Assembly: GCA_003554585.1 (NCBI GenBank)
Contig: PWGV01000136.1
Coordinates: 1-46,668 of the forward strand
Length of the DNA stretch: 46,668 nt
Origin: Halobacteroidaceae bacterium
GTDB taxonomy: Bacteria; Bacillota; Halanaerobiia; B1SED10-174
Direction: 5' to 3'
A program made the translations under genes and the position numbers. Below are positions 14,880-23,773 of the stretch, piece after piece. Below the pieces are notes generated by a model that searched no databases, was not told where the DNA came from, and saw nothing but the letters and a program-made list of their open reading frames with translations. The first letter of the stretch is position 1, and each line of letters opens with the position of its first letter.

Positions 14880-15902
14880 TTACTTTAATACTTCATCAAT
14901 TAAAATTCCCCGATCCAAAAACTGGAGACTTTCCGAAACTTTCTGGCTTCGAGAAACATAACCCAGGTTCTCTTCTCTTCCCCAGGCCAGGTTTAAAATA
15001 TTGCCCAGGGCCCCGGTTTCATCAAGTTTGGTAAAAACAAATCCCGAAAACCCAATTTCCCCAAACCTATCCCGGTAGTTAACCAGATCTTCATTTCTGG
15101 TATTGATACTGAGGACAAGAAGTCTTTCATCAATAAATTCGTGCCGGATTATTCCTTTCAACTGCAGGAGAACTTCTTTTTGCATAGGGTTGCAGCCCAT
15201 TGTATCCAGTAGGATGAGATCGGCGTCAAAAAATTTTTCAATGGCCCTGGTCAAATCGCCGGGAGAAAAGACTGTTTCCACATCAATATCCAGTCTATTC
15301 CCAAGTTTTTCCAGCTGTTCCCCGGCTCCCCATCGGTTGGTATCCTGGTTTAATAAAACCACTTTCTTACCCCGTTTCCTGACAAAAGTTTCCGCGATTT
15401 TGGCCAGGGCGGTGGTTTTACCGGTCCCCGTTGGGCCAATAAGGGTGACCACCCGGGGAAAACCTTCTCCGGGTGTTATTTCTTTCCCCGGGGGGAGCCT
15501 TTCCAGTATTTTTTCCTTGATTTGAGTGTAATTTTCATCGCCGTGGAGTTCAGTTCCAATCTCTTTTACTATCTCTTCTTTAACACCCCTATCGAGAAGT
15601 TTTTTCTCCAGGTTGGGAGGCAATTTTGAAATCCCGCCTGCAGGTTTCCAGCTTATTTCTTCCTTGATTTCGGGTAGAGAGTTTTGAGCCCCGGAGGCTT
15701 CTTTAATCAGGCTGGCAAACTGGGGCTTTTGCTCTTCAACTCCGGCCATTATCTCTACACCGCCCCGGTTTTCCATCCACCAGAATCCTCTTTTCTTATA
15801 CCGCCGGGTCTGGTAGATAATGGCCTCGGGTCCCAGCTCTTCCCGGACCTGTTGAATGGCTTCCTGCATGTTCGCTCCCTTGAACCGTTTAACCTGTTTC
15901 AA
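14880..15902 (-). CDS. flhF: Flagellar SRP-type GTPase FlhF
   Basis: A 340-residue SRP-family GTPase that sets number and position of flagella and helps early basal-body assembly. The N-terminal B domain (QVKRFKGANMQEAIQQVREELGPEAIIYQTR) is typical. The NG domain carries the P-loop GPTGTGKTTALAKIA (about 150), LLNQDTNRWGA, DTMGCNP at the G3 position and TKLDETGALGN at G4. G3 is usually DTAGR, so the catalytic loop is altered here. The start is TTG with GGGGTGA upstream. It overlaps flhA by 14 bases. No flhG (MinD-like partner) follows; the next gene is the PilZ protein. Confidence 0.92.
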   Translation of the reverse strand: MKQVKRFKGANMQEAIQQVREELGPEAIIYQTRRYKKRGFWWMENRGGVEIMAGVEEQKPQFASLIKEASGAQNSLPEIKEEISWKPAGGISKLPPNLEKKLLDRGVKEEIVKEIGTELHGDENYTQIKEKILERLPPGKEITPGEGFPRVVTLIGPTGTGKTTALAKIAETFVRKRGKKVVLLNQDTNRWGAGEQLEKLGNRLDIDVETVFSPGDLTRAIEKFFDADLILLDTMGCNPMQKEVLLQLKGIIRHEFIDERLLVLSINTRNEDLVNYRDRFGEIGFSGFVFTKLDETGALGNILNLAWGREENLGYVSRSQKVSESLQFLDRGILIDEVLK

Positions 15903-17979
15903 CTCTGATCACCCCCACAGAGCGAACTTCTATTCCCGGATCAATTTCGTTGTAGGAAAGCACGGGTATCTGGTTTTTACTCTGCCCCCTGTCGAGGAGG
16001 CGCTTCAGGTGAAATCGTAAAATGGGATTGGTCAGAATTATCGGCTGTTTATCCTGATTTCTTGCTTCGTTAAACTTCCCGACTACCGCATCCAAAATCC
16101 CCCGGGCTTTACCCGGATCCAGGTTGAGGAAAGAACCATTTTCACTTTGCTGCAGGCTTTCCGCCAGTTCTGCTTCCAGTTCCGGTGTAAGGGTGAGAGC
16201 CTGCATCACTCCATTCTCCTGGTACTTGCGGGAAATGTGTCTTTGCAGGGCCTGGCGCACATATTCGGTTAAAACAACGGGATCTTTGGTCTGCCCGGCC
16301 CAGTCAGCAAGAGTTTCCAGGATTGTTACCTGGTCCCTGATGGAAACCTCTTCCTCCAGCAGAAATTGCAGGACTTTCTGAATCTCTCCCAGGGTCATAT
16401 GATCGGGAATTAGTTCATTTACGACAGCACTGTAATCCTCTTTCAGGGTTTCAATTATTTCTTTAACTTCCCGCCGTCCCAGCAGCTCAGCACCATGCTC
16501 TTTCAATACTTCCGTTAAATGAGTTGACATTATTGAAGGCGGATCTACGACGGTATAACCCGCAATTTCCGCTTCTTCCTGTTTATCCTCGGGAATCCAG
16601 AGGGCAGGTAATCCAAAGGCGGGTTCTGCAACTTCAACACCCTTCATTTCCTTTTCCACATTTCCCGAATCCATGGCCAGGAAATGATTGGGCATTATCT
16701 GGAAACTTGCAACCTCCATCCCTTTAAGTTTTATGCTGTAGGTATTGGGGTCTATCTGCATATTATCAAGAACCCTGACGGGGGGAATTATCATCCCCAG
16801 TTCAGTAGCGACTTGCCTCCTGATCAGGGTTATTCTCTCCAGGAAATCCCCTCCCTGTTCCGGTAAAACAAGGGGCAGCAAATTGTACCCAAATTCCATC
16901 TCCACCGGATCAACCCTGATTAATTCTTTGTAATCTTCCTTCTGCAGGGTGGGTTGGGATGGAGGTTCAAACTCCTCCTCGGCTTCTTCTTCTAATTCCT
17001 CTTTCTTGTCTTTTTCAGTTTTGAAAATAAAGTACATGCTTCCCACTACTGCGGAAAGAATAAAAAGAGGGAATGTGGGCAAACCACGGCTCATGCCGAG
17101 CAAAAACAGGATGCTTGCTACAACCAAAAGAGCCTTGGGCTGACTCAGCATTTGCAGGGAGAGGTCCTGCCCCAGGTTGCCTTCTCCCGCAGCCCTGGTT
17201 ACAACCATTCCCGTAGAAGTAGCGATTAAAAGAGCAGGAATCTGGGAAACAAGACCATCCCCAACAGTAAGCAGGGCATAAGTCTGCAGGGCTTCTTCCA
17301 GGACCATACCCTGCTGAATTACTCCAATTACCAGTCCTGCAACAATATTGATCAGAGTAATTACAATTCCCGCGATTGCATCTCCCTTAACAAACTTGCT
17401 GGCCCCATCCATTGCTCCGTAAAAATCAGCTTCCTGGCGGATTTTTTTTCTTTCCTGGCGGGCTTCTTCTTCATTGATTAACCCCGAATTCAGGTCCGCA
17501 TCGATACTCATTTGCTTGCCCGGCATGGCATCAAGGGTAAAGCGGGCTGCTACCTCGGCAACCCTCTCTGCCCCCTTGGTGATTACAATAAACTGGATAA
17601 CCACGAGAATTAAGAAGATAATAAAACCAACTATATAATTTCCTCCAACCACAAAATCTCCAAAGGCGAAGATCATTCTCCCCGCGTCGGCCTGCCCCAG
17701 GATCAATCGAGTAGTACTCACATTTAAAGCCAGCCGAAACAGCGTTGCAAAAAGCAGCAGGCTGGGAAAAACCGAAAATTCAAGCGGTTCCCCGGTATAG
17801 ATACTTACCAAAAGCACCGTCAGGGCAAAGGCAATATTACAGGTAATAAAAATATCGAGAACAATTGTGGGTAAGGGTATTATAAACATAACCACTACTG
17901 TAACCAGGATAAAGGCAAAAAAAATATCGCTATAACGTTGTATCCAGTGGATGGGCATTTCCCTTGCTGAAAGGGCCAT
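15889..17979 (-). CDS. flhA: Flagellar type III export gate protein FlhA
   Basis: The large export-gate component that couples ion flow to protein export and docks chaperone-substrate complexes. About 696 residues. The N-terminal half has around eight membrane segments and the FHIPEP-family signature region (GEPLEFSVFPSLLLFATLFRLALNVSTTRLIL). A conserved cytoplasmic loop (RFTLDAMPGKQMSIDADLNSGLI) follows. The C-terminal half is the soluble FlhA-C domain (about 345-696). A TTG at 17985 is in frame, but ATG 17979 sits seven bases after AGGAGG and is preferred. It lies between flhB and flhF. Confidence 0.97.
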   Translation of the reverse strand: MALSAREMPIHWIQRYSDIFFAFILVTVVVMFIIPLPTIVLDIFITCNIAFALTVLLVSIYTGEPLEFSVFPSLLLFATLFRLALNVSTTRLILGQADAGRMIFAFGDFVVGGNYIVGFIIFLILVVIQFIVITKGAERVAEVAARFTLDAMPGKQMSIDADLNSGLINEEEARQERKKIRQEADFYGAMDGASKFVKGDAIAGIVITLINIVAGLVIGVIQQGMVLEEALQTYALLTVGDGLVSQIPALLIATSTGMVVTRAAGEGNLGQDLSLQMLSQPKALLVVASILFLLGMSRGLPTFPLFILSAVVGSMYFIFKTEKDKKEELEEEAEEEFEPPSQPTLQKEDYKELIRVDPVEMEFGYNLLPLVLPEQGGDFLERITLIRRQVATELGMIIPPVRVLDNMQIDPNTYSIKLKGMEVASFQIMPNHFLAMDSGNVEKEMKGVEVAEPAFGLPALWIPEDKQEEAEIAGYTVVDPPSIMSTHLTEVLKEHGAELLGRREVKEIIETLKEDYSAVVNELIPDHMTLGEIQKVLQFLLEEEVSIRDQVTILETLADWAGQTKDPVVLTEYVRQALQRHISRKYQENGVMQALTLTPELEAELAESLQQSENGSFLNLDPGKARGILDAVVGKFNEARNQDKQPIILTNPILRFHLKRLLDRGQSKNQIPVLSYNEIDPGIEVRSVGVIRVETG

Positions 17980-17994
17980 CTTCAAACCTCCTAC

Positions 17995-19059
17995 CTAGGA
18001 ATAATACTTCTGGAGGCGGAAAACAAAAGCAAGTATTTCCGCTACTGCCTGATAAAGCTCGGGGGGAATTTCTTCCCCAATTTCTGTCGAGTGGAAAAGA
18101 GCCTGGGCGAGAGCTTTTTCTTCCATTACCTCCACATTATTGGCCCGGGCTATTTCAACAATCTTAAAAGCAACTTCCCCGCTGCCCTTGGCAACAACCT
18201 GGGGCGCATTCATTTCTTCCCCGTCATAACGCAGGGCGATTGCCAGGTGAGTTGGGTTGGTAATAACAACGTTTGCAGTCGGCACTTCCTGCATCATTCT
18301 TTGCTGGGCCATAAAGCGCTGCCTTTCCTTGATCTTGCTCTGGATCTGGGGGTCGCCCTCTGTATCCTTGTGTTCATCCCGAACATCTTTTTTACTCATC
18401 CGGATATTTTTCTCGTGTTCCCAGCGCTGGTAGGCATAATCTAGAACGCTAATTATCAGGTGGAAAATTGCAATAGTTATCCCGATCTGGAAAATTACCA
18501 TTCCCACTTCACTGAGGGCATCGGTTATTGCCATATGGGGAATTTTCAGGAGAACCGGAATGAAATCCCGCAGGATGGAGTAAGCAACCCCGATAAACAT
18601 TCCGGCTTTTAACATTGCTTTTAAAAGTTCAACAACCGCCCGCTTGGAAAAAATTCTCTGCAAACCTTTAATGGGGTTCAGGCGTTCGGGTTTTGGGGTA
18701 AGAACCTTGGTTGTAAAAAGAAAACCCACCTGGGTTAGTTCTCCAGCCAGACCAAAAAGAGCCGAAGCAGAGAGCATGGGAATAATAATCAGGGCCGCCA
18801 CCCGGGCTGCTTCCATCGCCCTGCGGTGGAGATTGGCTTCAGTCAGCTCCATGGTGACGTCCGCCGTCAGGGAATAATGGAGAAACTGTTGAAAATATCC
18901 GAGCCCTATCGGGATAGTTCCCAGGAAGAAAACTAAGAGCAACAGCAGGCTCAGGGCCATGGTTAGCTCCCGGCTTTTGGCAACCTGCCCTTCTTCCCGG
19001 GCCTTTTTTCTTCGTTTTGGTGTCGCTTTTTCCGTTTTTTCCTGTGTTCCCTGGGACAC
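17995..19059 (-). CDS. flhB: Flagellar export switch protein FlhB
   Basis: The 354-residue export-gate subunit that switches secretion from rod/hook to filament substrates. The charged N-terminus (EKTEKATPKRRKKAREEGQVAKSRE) is diagnostic, followed by four membrane segments (about 30-215) and a cytoplasmic domain with the self-cleaving NPTH motif in VVITNPTHLAIALRY (about residue 267). FliK, which triggers the switch, is encoded in the same operon. Start is GTG, three bases after fliR. Confidence 0.97.
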   Translation of the reverse strand: MSQGTQEKTEKATPKRRKKAREEGQVAKSRELTMALSLLLLLVFFLGTIPIGLGYFQQFLHYSLTADVTMELTEANLHRRAMEAARVAALIIIPMLSASALFGLAGELTQVGFLFTTKVLTPKPERLNPIKGLQRIFSKRAVVELLKAMLKAGMFIGVAYSILRDFIPVLLKIPHMAITDALSEVGMVIFQIGITIAIFHLIISVLDYAYQRWEHEKNIRMSKKDVRDEHKDTEGDPQIQSKIKERQRFMAQQRMMQEVPTANVVITNPTHLAIALRYDGEEMNAPQVVAKGSGEVAFKIVEIARANNVEVMEEKALAQALFHSTEIGEEIPPELYQAVAEILAFVFRLQKYYS

Positions 19060-19062
19060 GGC

Positions 19063-19839
19063 TTACCCCCCTATCCCCTGGACCAGTTTGTAGAGCTGGC
19101 CAAACATGGTTTGAAAAATTTCCCTGAAATAACTGCCGAAGGTCGGTAGCGCAAGAAAGAAAACCATTATCCCCAGGAGGATTTTAGTCGGAATTCCCAC
19201 ACTGAACATGTTAATCTGAGGAATTGTCCTGGCCAAAAACCCAAATACTATGTCGCTAATAAAAAGAACAGCAATTACCGGGAGAGCCATCATAAAGCTA
19301 ATGTAAAATAGGTTTCCTACCACCCGCATGATATATTCTCCGGTCATTAAAATTGGGAAAGCCTGCCCCAGGGCAAGGATCTCAAAACTTTCGAAAATCC
19401 CCCTTAAAAGCAAATGGTGTCCCTGCAGGCTTAAAAACAGTAACGTGGCGATTATGGTTTTTAGCTGTCCTGCCAATGGGATTTGCTCCCCGCTCTGGGG
19501 ATCCAGAACATTAACCAGAGCAAAACCCATTCGCAGGTCAATAAACTGGCCTGCAAGTTGAACCGAGGAAAAGGTAATGAAAACGATAAAACCAAGCAAA
19601 AAACCGGCCAGAACTTCGTTTAAAAGAAACAAACTAAATTCAAGGGGCGCAGGTGGTTCCCCGGGCCCAGCTTCACTTACTACCGGAAAAATTAAAATGG
19701 TCAGGAACAGTAGCAATCCTACTTTTACCCGGGGAGGGATCTGGACGCTTCCGTAAAAGGGAACAACCAGGAAGAAACCTATTAATCTTGTCATTATCAG
19801 GCCAAAATTCAGGACAAGTAGTATTAGTTGATCGTCCAT
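19063..19839 (-). CDS. fliR: Flagellar export protein FliR
   Basis: A 258-residue, six-segment membrane protein of the export gate core (FliP5-FliQ4-FliR1 complex in the centre of the MS ring). Typical sequences are LNFGLIMTRLIGFFLVVPFYG at the N-terminus, LNEVLAGFLLGFIVFITFSSVQLAGQFIDLRMGFALVNVLDP, and LARTIPQINMFSVGIPTKILLGI near the C-terminus. Gene order fliP-fliQ-fliR-flhB-flhA is standard. Spacing to flhB is three bases and to fliQ six bases, consistent with coupled translation. Confidence 0.96.
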   Translation of the reverse strand: MDDQLILLVLNFGLIMTRLIGFFLVVPFYGSVQIPPRVKVGLLLFLTILIFPVVSEAGPGEPPAPLEFSLFLLNEVLAGFLLGFIVFITFSSVQLAGQFIDLRMGFALVNVLDPQSGEQIPLAGQLKTIIATLLFLSLQGHHLLLRGIFESFEILALGQAFPILMTGEYIMRVVGNLFYISFMMALPVIAVLFISDIVFGFLARTIPQINMFSVGIPTKILLGIMVFFLALPTFGSYFREIFQTMFGQLYKLVQGIGG

Positions 19840-19845
19840 TTGCTA

Positions 19846-20118
19846 TCACCCCGCCAGGTAGTAGGGAATATTGTTATAAAGGGTTTCTACAAAATCTACC
19901 AGGACCCGTAAAATCCAGGGGCCGAATACGACGATTGATACCAGGACAACAACTATCTTGGGGATAAAAGCCAGGGTTTGCTCCTGGATCTGGGTTGTAG
20001 CCTGGAAAATACTGACCAAAAGACCTGTTAATAAGCCCAGACCCAGAACAGGTGCTGTGACCAGGAGTATTGTTTGCAGGGCCTCTCTTCCCAGAAAAAT
20101 TACCAGTTCATAGCTCAC
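19846..20118 (-). CDS. fliQ: Flagellar export protein FliQ
   Basis: A 90-residue, two-helix membrane protein of the export gate. The conserved hairpin ALQTILLVTAPVLGLGLLTGLLVSIFQATTQIQEQTLAFIPKI is present across residues 11-53, and the second membrane segment spans about 54-72. Four copies wrap the FliP/FliR core. Start is GTG. It lies between fliP and fliR with short gaps. Confidence 0.96.
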   Translation of the reverse strand: MSYELVIFLGREALQTILLVTAPVLGLGLLTGLLVSIFQATTQIQEQTLAFIPKIVVVLVSIVVFGPWILRVLVDFVETLYNNIPYYLAG

Positions 20119-20133
20119 AGTTTTCTCTCCTCT

Positions 20134-20886
20134 TTAAAAAGTCGTAACAAGTGACCGAATAACAAGGTACCAACCATCAACAAGAACAAACAAAAGAATC
20201 TTAAAAGGTAGCGAGATCATTACTGGAGGTAACATTAACATTCCCATGGACATCAGGGTGCTTGCTACAATCATATCGATGATAATAAAGGGAATATATA
20301 ACAGAAATCCAATCTGGAAAGCCGTTTTAAGCTCGCTGATAATAAAAGCGGGTATTAGGACCAGGGTAGGAACCTCTTCGGGATTGGCAGGCCGTTCCTC
20401 CCCCGCAATTTCAATAAAAAGCGCCAGATCTCTCTCTGATACCTGTTCAAACATAAACACCCGCAGGGGGTCCAGAGCCAGTTGAAGAGCCTCTTCTTCC
20501 GCAATTTCCTCGGCCAGGTAAGGTTGAAAAGCTGCTTCGTTTATCTGCCCAAAAACTGGTGACATAATAAATAAGGTCAGGAAAAGGGCGAGGCCTACTA
20601 TAATATGGTTGGGAGGCATTCTCTGTGTTGCCAGGGCATTTCTGAGCAGAGATAGGACGACCACAATCCGGGTAAAGGAGGTAAGCATTATAACAATTGA
20701 AGGCGCAAGGGAAAGGATGGTAAGTAATAAAATCAACTGCAGCCCCAGGGCCCAGTTGCTGGCCCCTTCTTCCCCTATTGAGATATCAATCGGGGGCAGT
20801 TCCATGGGCTGGGCAAAAGCGGTTCCGCTGAAAATCAAAATGATACCCAGGCAAAGCAATCCCCAAAACAGGTTTTTAACCATCAT
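20134..20886 (-). CDS. fliP: Flagellar export protein FliP
   Basis: About 250 residues. FliP forms the pentameric export pore. It has a cleavable signal peptide (MMVKNLFWGLLCLGIILIFSGTAFA), a short periplasmic part, and four further membrane segments. Family hallmarks include APSIVIMLTSFTRIVVVLSLLRNALATQRMPPNHIIVGLALFLTLFIMSP and the C-terminal FQIGFLLYIPFIIIDMIVASTLMSMGMLMLPP. A GTG start 12 codons upstream is open, but ATG 20886 gives the expected signal peptide. It overlaps fliO by 11 bases. Confidence 0.95.
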   Translation of the reverse strand: MMVKNLFWGLLCLGIILIFSGTAFAQPMELPPIDISIGEEGASNWALGLQLILLLTILSLAPSIVIMLTSFTRIVVVLSLLRNALATQRMPPNHIIVGLALFLTLFIMSPVFGQINEAAFQPYLAEEIAEEEALQLALDPLRVFMFEQVSERDLALFIEIAGEERPANPEEVPTLVLIPAFIISELKTAFQIGFLLYIPFIIIDMIVASTLMSMGMLMLPPVMISLPFKILLFVLVDGWYLVIRSLVTTF

Positions 20887-21208
20887 AATCGGTCCCATCC
20901 CCGGCCCAGGAGGCAACCTCACCTTTTCCAGCGGGAAAGGTTTTTAGCAAGGTTATATCCCCGTCATTTACAGCCATAAGCAGCACTTGATCGCGCATCC
21001 TGGCCACAACAAGTTGTTTTTTAATTCCCATAGGGATCCTCTGTTTTATTTTGAGTTCACTCGGGCTTTTATCGGGCAGGCTATTTTTCCCCCGCAGGAA
21101 TTTTTCCCCGTATCTGCGGGCCAAAAAAATCAGCACTACTACCGCTCCCAGGGCAAATAAAACCCGGATTAAATCCCAGAAATAGCTGCCCGTTTCTACT
21201 CCATTCAT
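20876..21208 (-). CDS. fliO: Flagellar biosynthesis protein FliO
   Basis: A protein of about 110 residues with one N-terminal membrane anchor (FWDLIRVLFALGAVVVLIFLARRYGEKFL) and a small cytoplasmic beta domain (IKQRIPMGIKKQLVVARMRDQVLLMAVNDGDITLL) that resembles a C-ring SpoA fold. FliO helps assemble the FliP pentamer. ATG 21208 is chosen over GTG 21223 because GGAGGG is six bases ahead. Position between fliY and fliP is the normal one; sequence conservation in FliO is always weak, so the call relies partly on context. Confidence 0.85.
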   Translation of the reverse strand: MNGVETGSYFWDLIRVLFALGAVVVLIFLARRYGEKFLRGKNSLPDKSPSELKIKQRIPMGIKKQLVVARMRDQVLLMAVNDGDITLLKTFPAGKGEVASWAGDGTDYDG

Positions 21209-21234
21209 GTCTTTTCCCTCCACTCAAACCTTGC

Positions 21235-22344
21235 TCAGGATTCAATGTCTTGAATTCTTTCCAGGGGGCTGATAATTTTTTTAATCCGGAAAGCGAAATT
21301 CTCTTCAATAACAACAACCTCGCCCTTGGCTATCAGTTTCCCATTTACCAGAAGGTCAACGTCCTCTCCAGCAAGGCGATCCAGTTCTATTATTGACCCT
21401 TTCCCCAATTCGAGAATTTCCTTGATAGTCTTCCGGGCCCGGCCCAGTCGGACCGTAAGCTGCAGCGGAATATCCCGAATTAACTCGATTGACCTCTGAT
21501 CCTGGATATCTGTGCCTGGTTCTAATTCTTCGAAGTCCATTTTCTGGGCTTTAACCGTGCCCGGACTTTTTTTTTCTTCCATTTCCACTTTAGAATTGCC
21601 CATCTTTTCTTCCGGTTCGGTCTCTTTTTCTCTCGAAGAGGCCTTTTTTTCTTTTCCATTTTTAAGTTCGGCGCCTTCAATCAGGGACAACTGCCCCGCA
21701 ACAAGTTTTTGGACCAAATCTTTCAAAAAATCCTTGGGGGCAAGCTGCACAATAGTGCTATCTACAAGTTCTCCGATTGAAATCCGGAAAGAAATCTGGA
21801 CGATTTCTTCCTGGCTTTCAAATTTTGCCGATCGTTCAACCTTATCTTCTAGGGTAATATATTCGGTAGTAGGGGGGGATATCTCAATCTCCCGGTTGAA
21901 AATCTGGGACATCGAAGTTGAGGCGGACCCAATCATCTGGTTCATTGCCTCGGAAAGAGCACTCAGCTGCATTTCCCCAATTTCTCCCGGGAGGTCTTTC
22001 CCCTCTCCTCCCAGCATAAGATCAGCAATAACCGCGGCGTCTCTTTCTTCAACGACCAGCAGGTTAACCCCCTGAAGGCCGGAAAGGTAACCAACCTCAA
22101 CCAGAACTAAGGGTTTCTGATGTTCCTTAATCACGCTGCTCAGGGTAGTCAGGGAAACCTGAGGAGTTGTAATTTGCACCGATCGATCCAGGATATTGTG
22201 CAACGCTGTGGCTGCTGCCCCCATGGAAATATTACCGACTTCGCCGATCACATCTTTTTCGTCCGGGGTCAGATCTGATTTTTCCTTTGCTTCCGATTCC
22301 AGCAGGGCGTCAATTTCTTCCTGGGAAAGTATCTCCTTACTCAT
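21235..22344 (-). CDS. fliY: Flagellar switch protein FliY (CheC-FliN fusion)
   Basis: A 369-residue C-ring protein as in Bacillus and Thermotoga. It opens with a FliM-like CheY-binding peptide (LSQEEIDALL). Two CheC-type phosphatase motifs follow: EKDVIGEVGNISMGAAATAL (about 28-47) and LSALSEAMNQMIGSASTSMSQIF with the later Pro. An acidic and basic linker (about 215-275) leads to the SpoA/FliN domain (about 290-369, LTVRLGRARKTIKEILELGKGSIIELDRLAGEDVDLLVNGKLIAKGEVV). It therefore both builds the C ring and removes phosphate from CheY-P. No separate fliN is present. It overlaps fliM by 8 bases. Confidence 0.95.
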   Translation of the reverse strand: MSKEILSQEEIDALLESEAKEKSDLTPDEKDVIGEVGNISMGAAATALHNILDRSVQITTPQVSLTTLSSVIKEHQKPLVLVEVGYLSGLQGVNLLVVEERDAAVIADLMLGGEGKDLPGEIGEMQLSALSEAMNQMIGSASTSMSQIFNREIEISPPTTEYITLEDKVERSAKFESQEEIVQISFRISIGELVDSTIVQLAPKDFLKDLVQKLVAGQLSLIEGAELKNGKEKKASSREKETEPEEKMGNSKVEMEEKKSPGTVKAQKMDFEELEPGTDIQDQRSIELIRDIPLQLTVRLGRARKTIKEILELGKGSIIELDRLAGEDVDLLVNGKLIAKGEVVVIEENFAFRIKKIISPLERIQDIES

Positions 22345-23341
22345 CTTCCTCTTCCTCCTTTAAAAATTCCGCATCACCGGTAATCCTGATGGCCAGTCGG
22401 TCCTTGATTTTCCCCGGTTTGCCGGTAAATTTCACCTTGTTTCCCACCTTTACCCGGAGGTCTTTCTCGACTGAAGACCCCAGAAGCAATACATCCCCCT
22501 CCTGCAGGTTTAGAAGCTCTTCAACGCTAATTTCCGTCGGGGGAAACACTGCAGATACTTCCAAAAAACTTGAAGAAAGACGTTTTTTAATTCCATCCTG
22601 GAACTGGATTTTCTTTTCCTGCATGCTTGAAAACCAGTGTTGCGCAGTCAACCTGCCTACCACAGGTTCAAGCATCAGGTGGGGCATACAGAAATTAACC
22701 AGTCCCTCTACCTCGTTAACTATGACCTCAAAGGTTACCAGGATTATCATGTCATTGTGGTGAACAATTTGGGTAAAAAGAGGGTTCGATTCCAGTTCCT
22801 TTAACTCGGGTTCCATTCCCGATATTACATTTTGCCAGGCTTCGGGTAATTCTCTTAGCATCCAGTTCATTACCTGGCGCAGCGCCATCCCTTCAATATC
22901 TGTAAAAACACGGCTTTCTAAATGTCTTGCAGAACCCCACCCCCCAAACAGACGGTCGACTATGGAAAAAGCAATATTGGGGTTGATTTCCAGTAAACAC
23001 TGTCCCTTGAGGGGTTTCAGTTCCCCAATGCCGATTACCGTGGGAGCGGGAAGAGAACGGGTAAACTCTTCATAACTCAGGGCTTCCACTGAAGCCACTT
23101 TCATATCAACAAAAGTCCTTAATTGTGCGGATAGAGCAGTAGATACGTAGCGGGCGTAGTTTTCATAAATCATCTGCAGGGTCCGGATCTGGTCTCTGGC
23201 CAGCTTTTTGGGATGACGAAAATTGTAGGCTTTTACTTTATCTTTTTCTTCTTCTTTGCCCAGTTCTTCTGGAGACTTTTCCCCCGAAGATAGTTCATTT
23301 AAAAGCTGGTCAATTTCTTTCTGGCTTAAAACTTCTGACAT
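22337..23341 (-). CDS. fliM: Flagellar motor switch protein FliM
   Basis: A 334-residue C-ring protein that receives CheY-P. N-terminal CheY-P-binding motif LSQKEIDQLLNEL, then the CheC-like middle domain (YNFRHPKKLARDQIRTLQMIYENYARYVSTALSAQLRTFVDM, FGGWG) that contacts FliG, and a C-terminal SpoA domain (about 255-325, VSVEELLNLQEGDVLLLG-like). The ribosome site GGGGGTGGG precedes the ATG. It lies between fliL and fliY, and the two switch proteins are translationally coupled. Confidence 0.96.
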   Translation of the reverse strand: MSEVLSQKEIDQLLNELSSGEKSPEELGKEEEKDKVKAYNFRHPKKLARDQIRTLQMIYENYARYVSTALSAQLRTFVDMKVASVEALSYEEFTRSLPAPTVIGIGELKPLKGQCLLEINPNIAFSIVDRLFGGWGSARHLESRVFTDIEGMALRQVMNWMLRELPEAWQNVISGMEPELKELESNPLFTQIVHHNDMIILVTFEVIVNEVEGLVNFCMPHLMLEPVVGRLTAQHWFSSMQEKKIQFQDGIKKRLSSSFLEVSAVFPPTEISVEELLNLQEGDVLLLGSSVEKDLRVKVGNKVKFTGKPGKIKDRLAIRITGDAEFLKEEEEDE

Positions 23342-23353
23342 TTTCCCACCCCC

Positions 23354-23773
23354 TTACTGGACAACAAATTCGGTGAAAAACACATTGCGAACCATAACTT
23401 CACCCAGGATATAATTAACCTCTTCGATTATTTCTTCTTTAATATTTGATGCGGCCGGATCTTCAATTGCTTCTTCTCCCGCGCCCCTGAGAACACAAAT
23501 AATTGCATCTCTGATCCGGGCCCTGTTTTTTTCAAATTCCTCCTCGGGGTTATCATTTATCATTTCCAGCGAAATTTCCGTCCTGACTATGCGTAAAGAT
23601 CTCTGGTGCTGGACATTAACAACGAATTCCCCGAGGTGAGCAATTTCCCCGGGCTGATCCGAAGGGCCTTCGGGATTGGCCTGCAGGAAAAAGAAAAAGA
23701 AAGCTGTTCCCGCTCCCACAACCATTAGAAAAAACAAGCCAAAAACTATTAATAAAATCTTACCCTTCGTCAT
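23354..23773 (-). CDS. fliL: Flagellar basal body-associated protein FliL
   Basis: About 139 residues: one N-terminal membrane anchor (GKILLIVFGLFFLMVVGAGTAFFFFF) and a periplasmic FliL domain with HLGEFVVNVQHQRSLRIVRTEISLEM and a C-terminal NYILGEVMVRNVFFTEFVVQ. FliL forms a ring around the stator and stabilises it under load. ATG 23773 is preferred to the upstream 23803 start because AGGAGGGG lies directly ahead. It overlaps motB by 14 bases. Confidence 0.93.
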   Translation of the reverse strand: MTKGKILLIVFGLFFLMVVGAGTAFFFFFLQANPEGPSDQPGEIAHLGEFVVNVQHQRSLRIVRTEISLEMINDNPEEEFEKNRARIRDAIICVLRGAGEEAIEDPAASNIKEEIIEEVNYILGEVMVRNVFFTEFVVQ

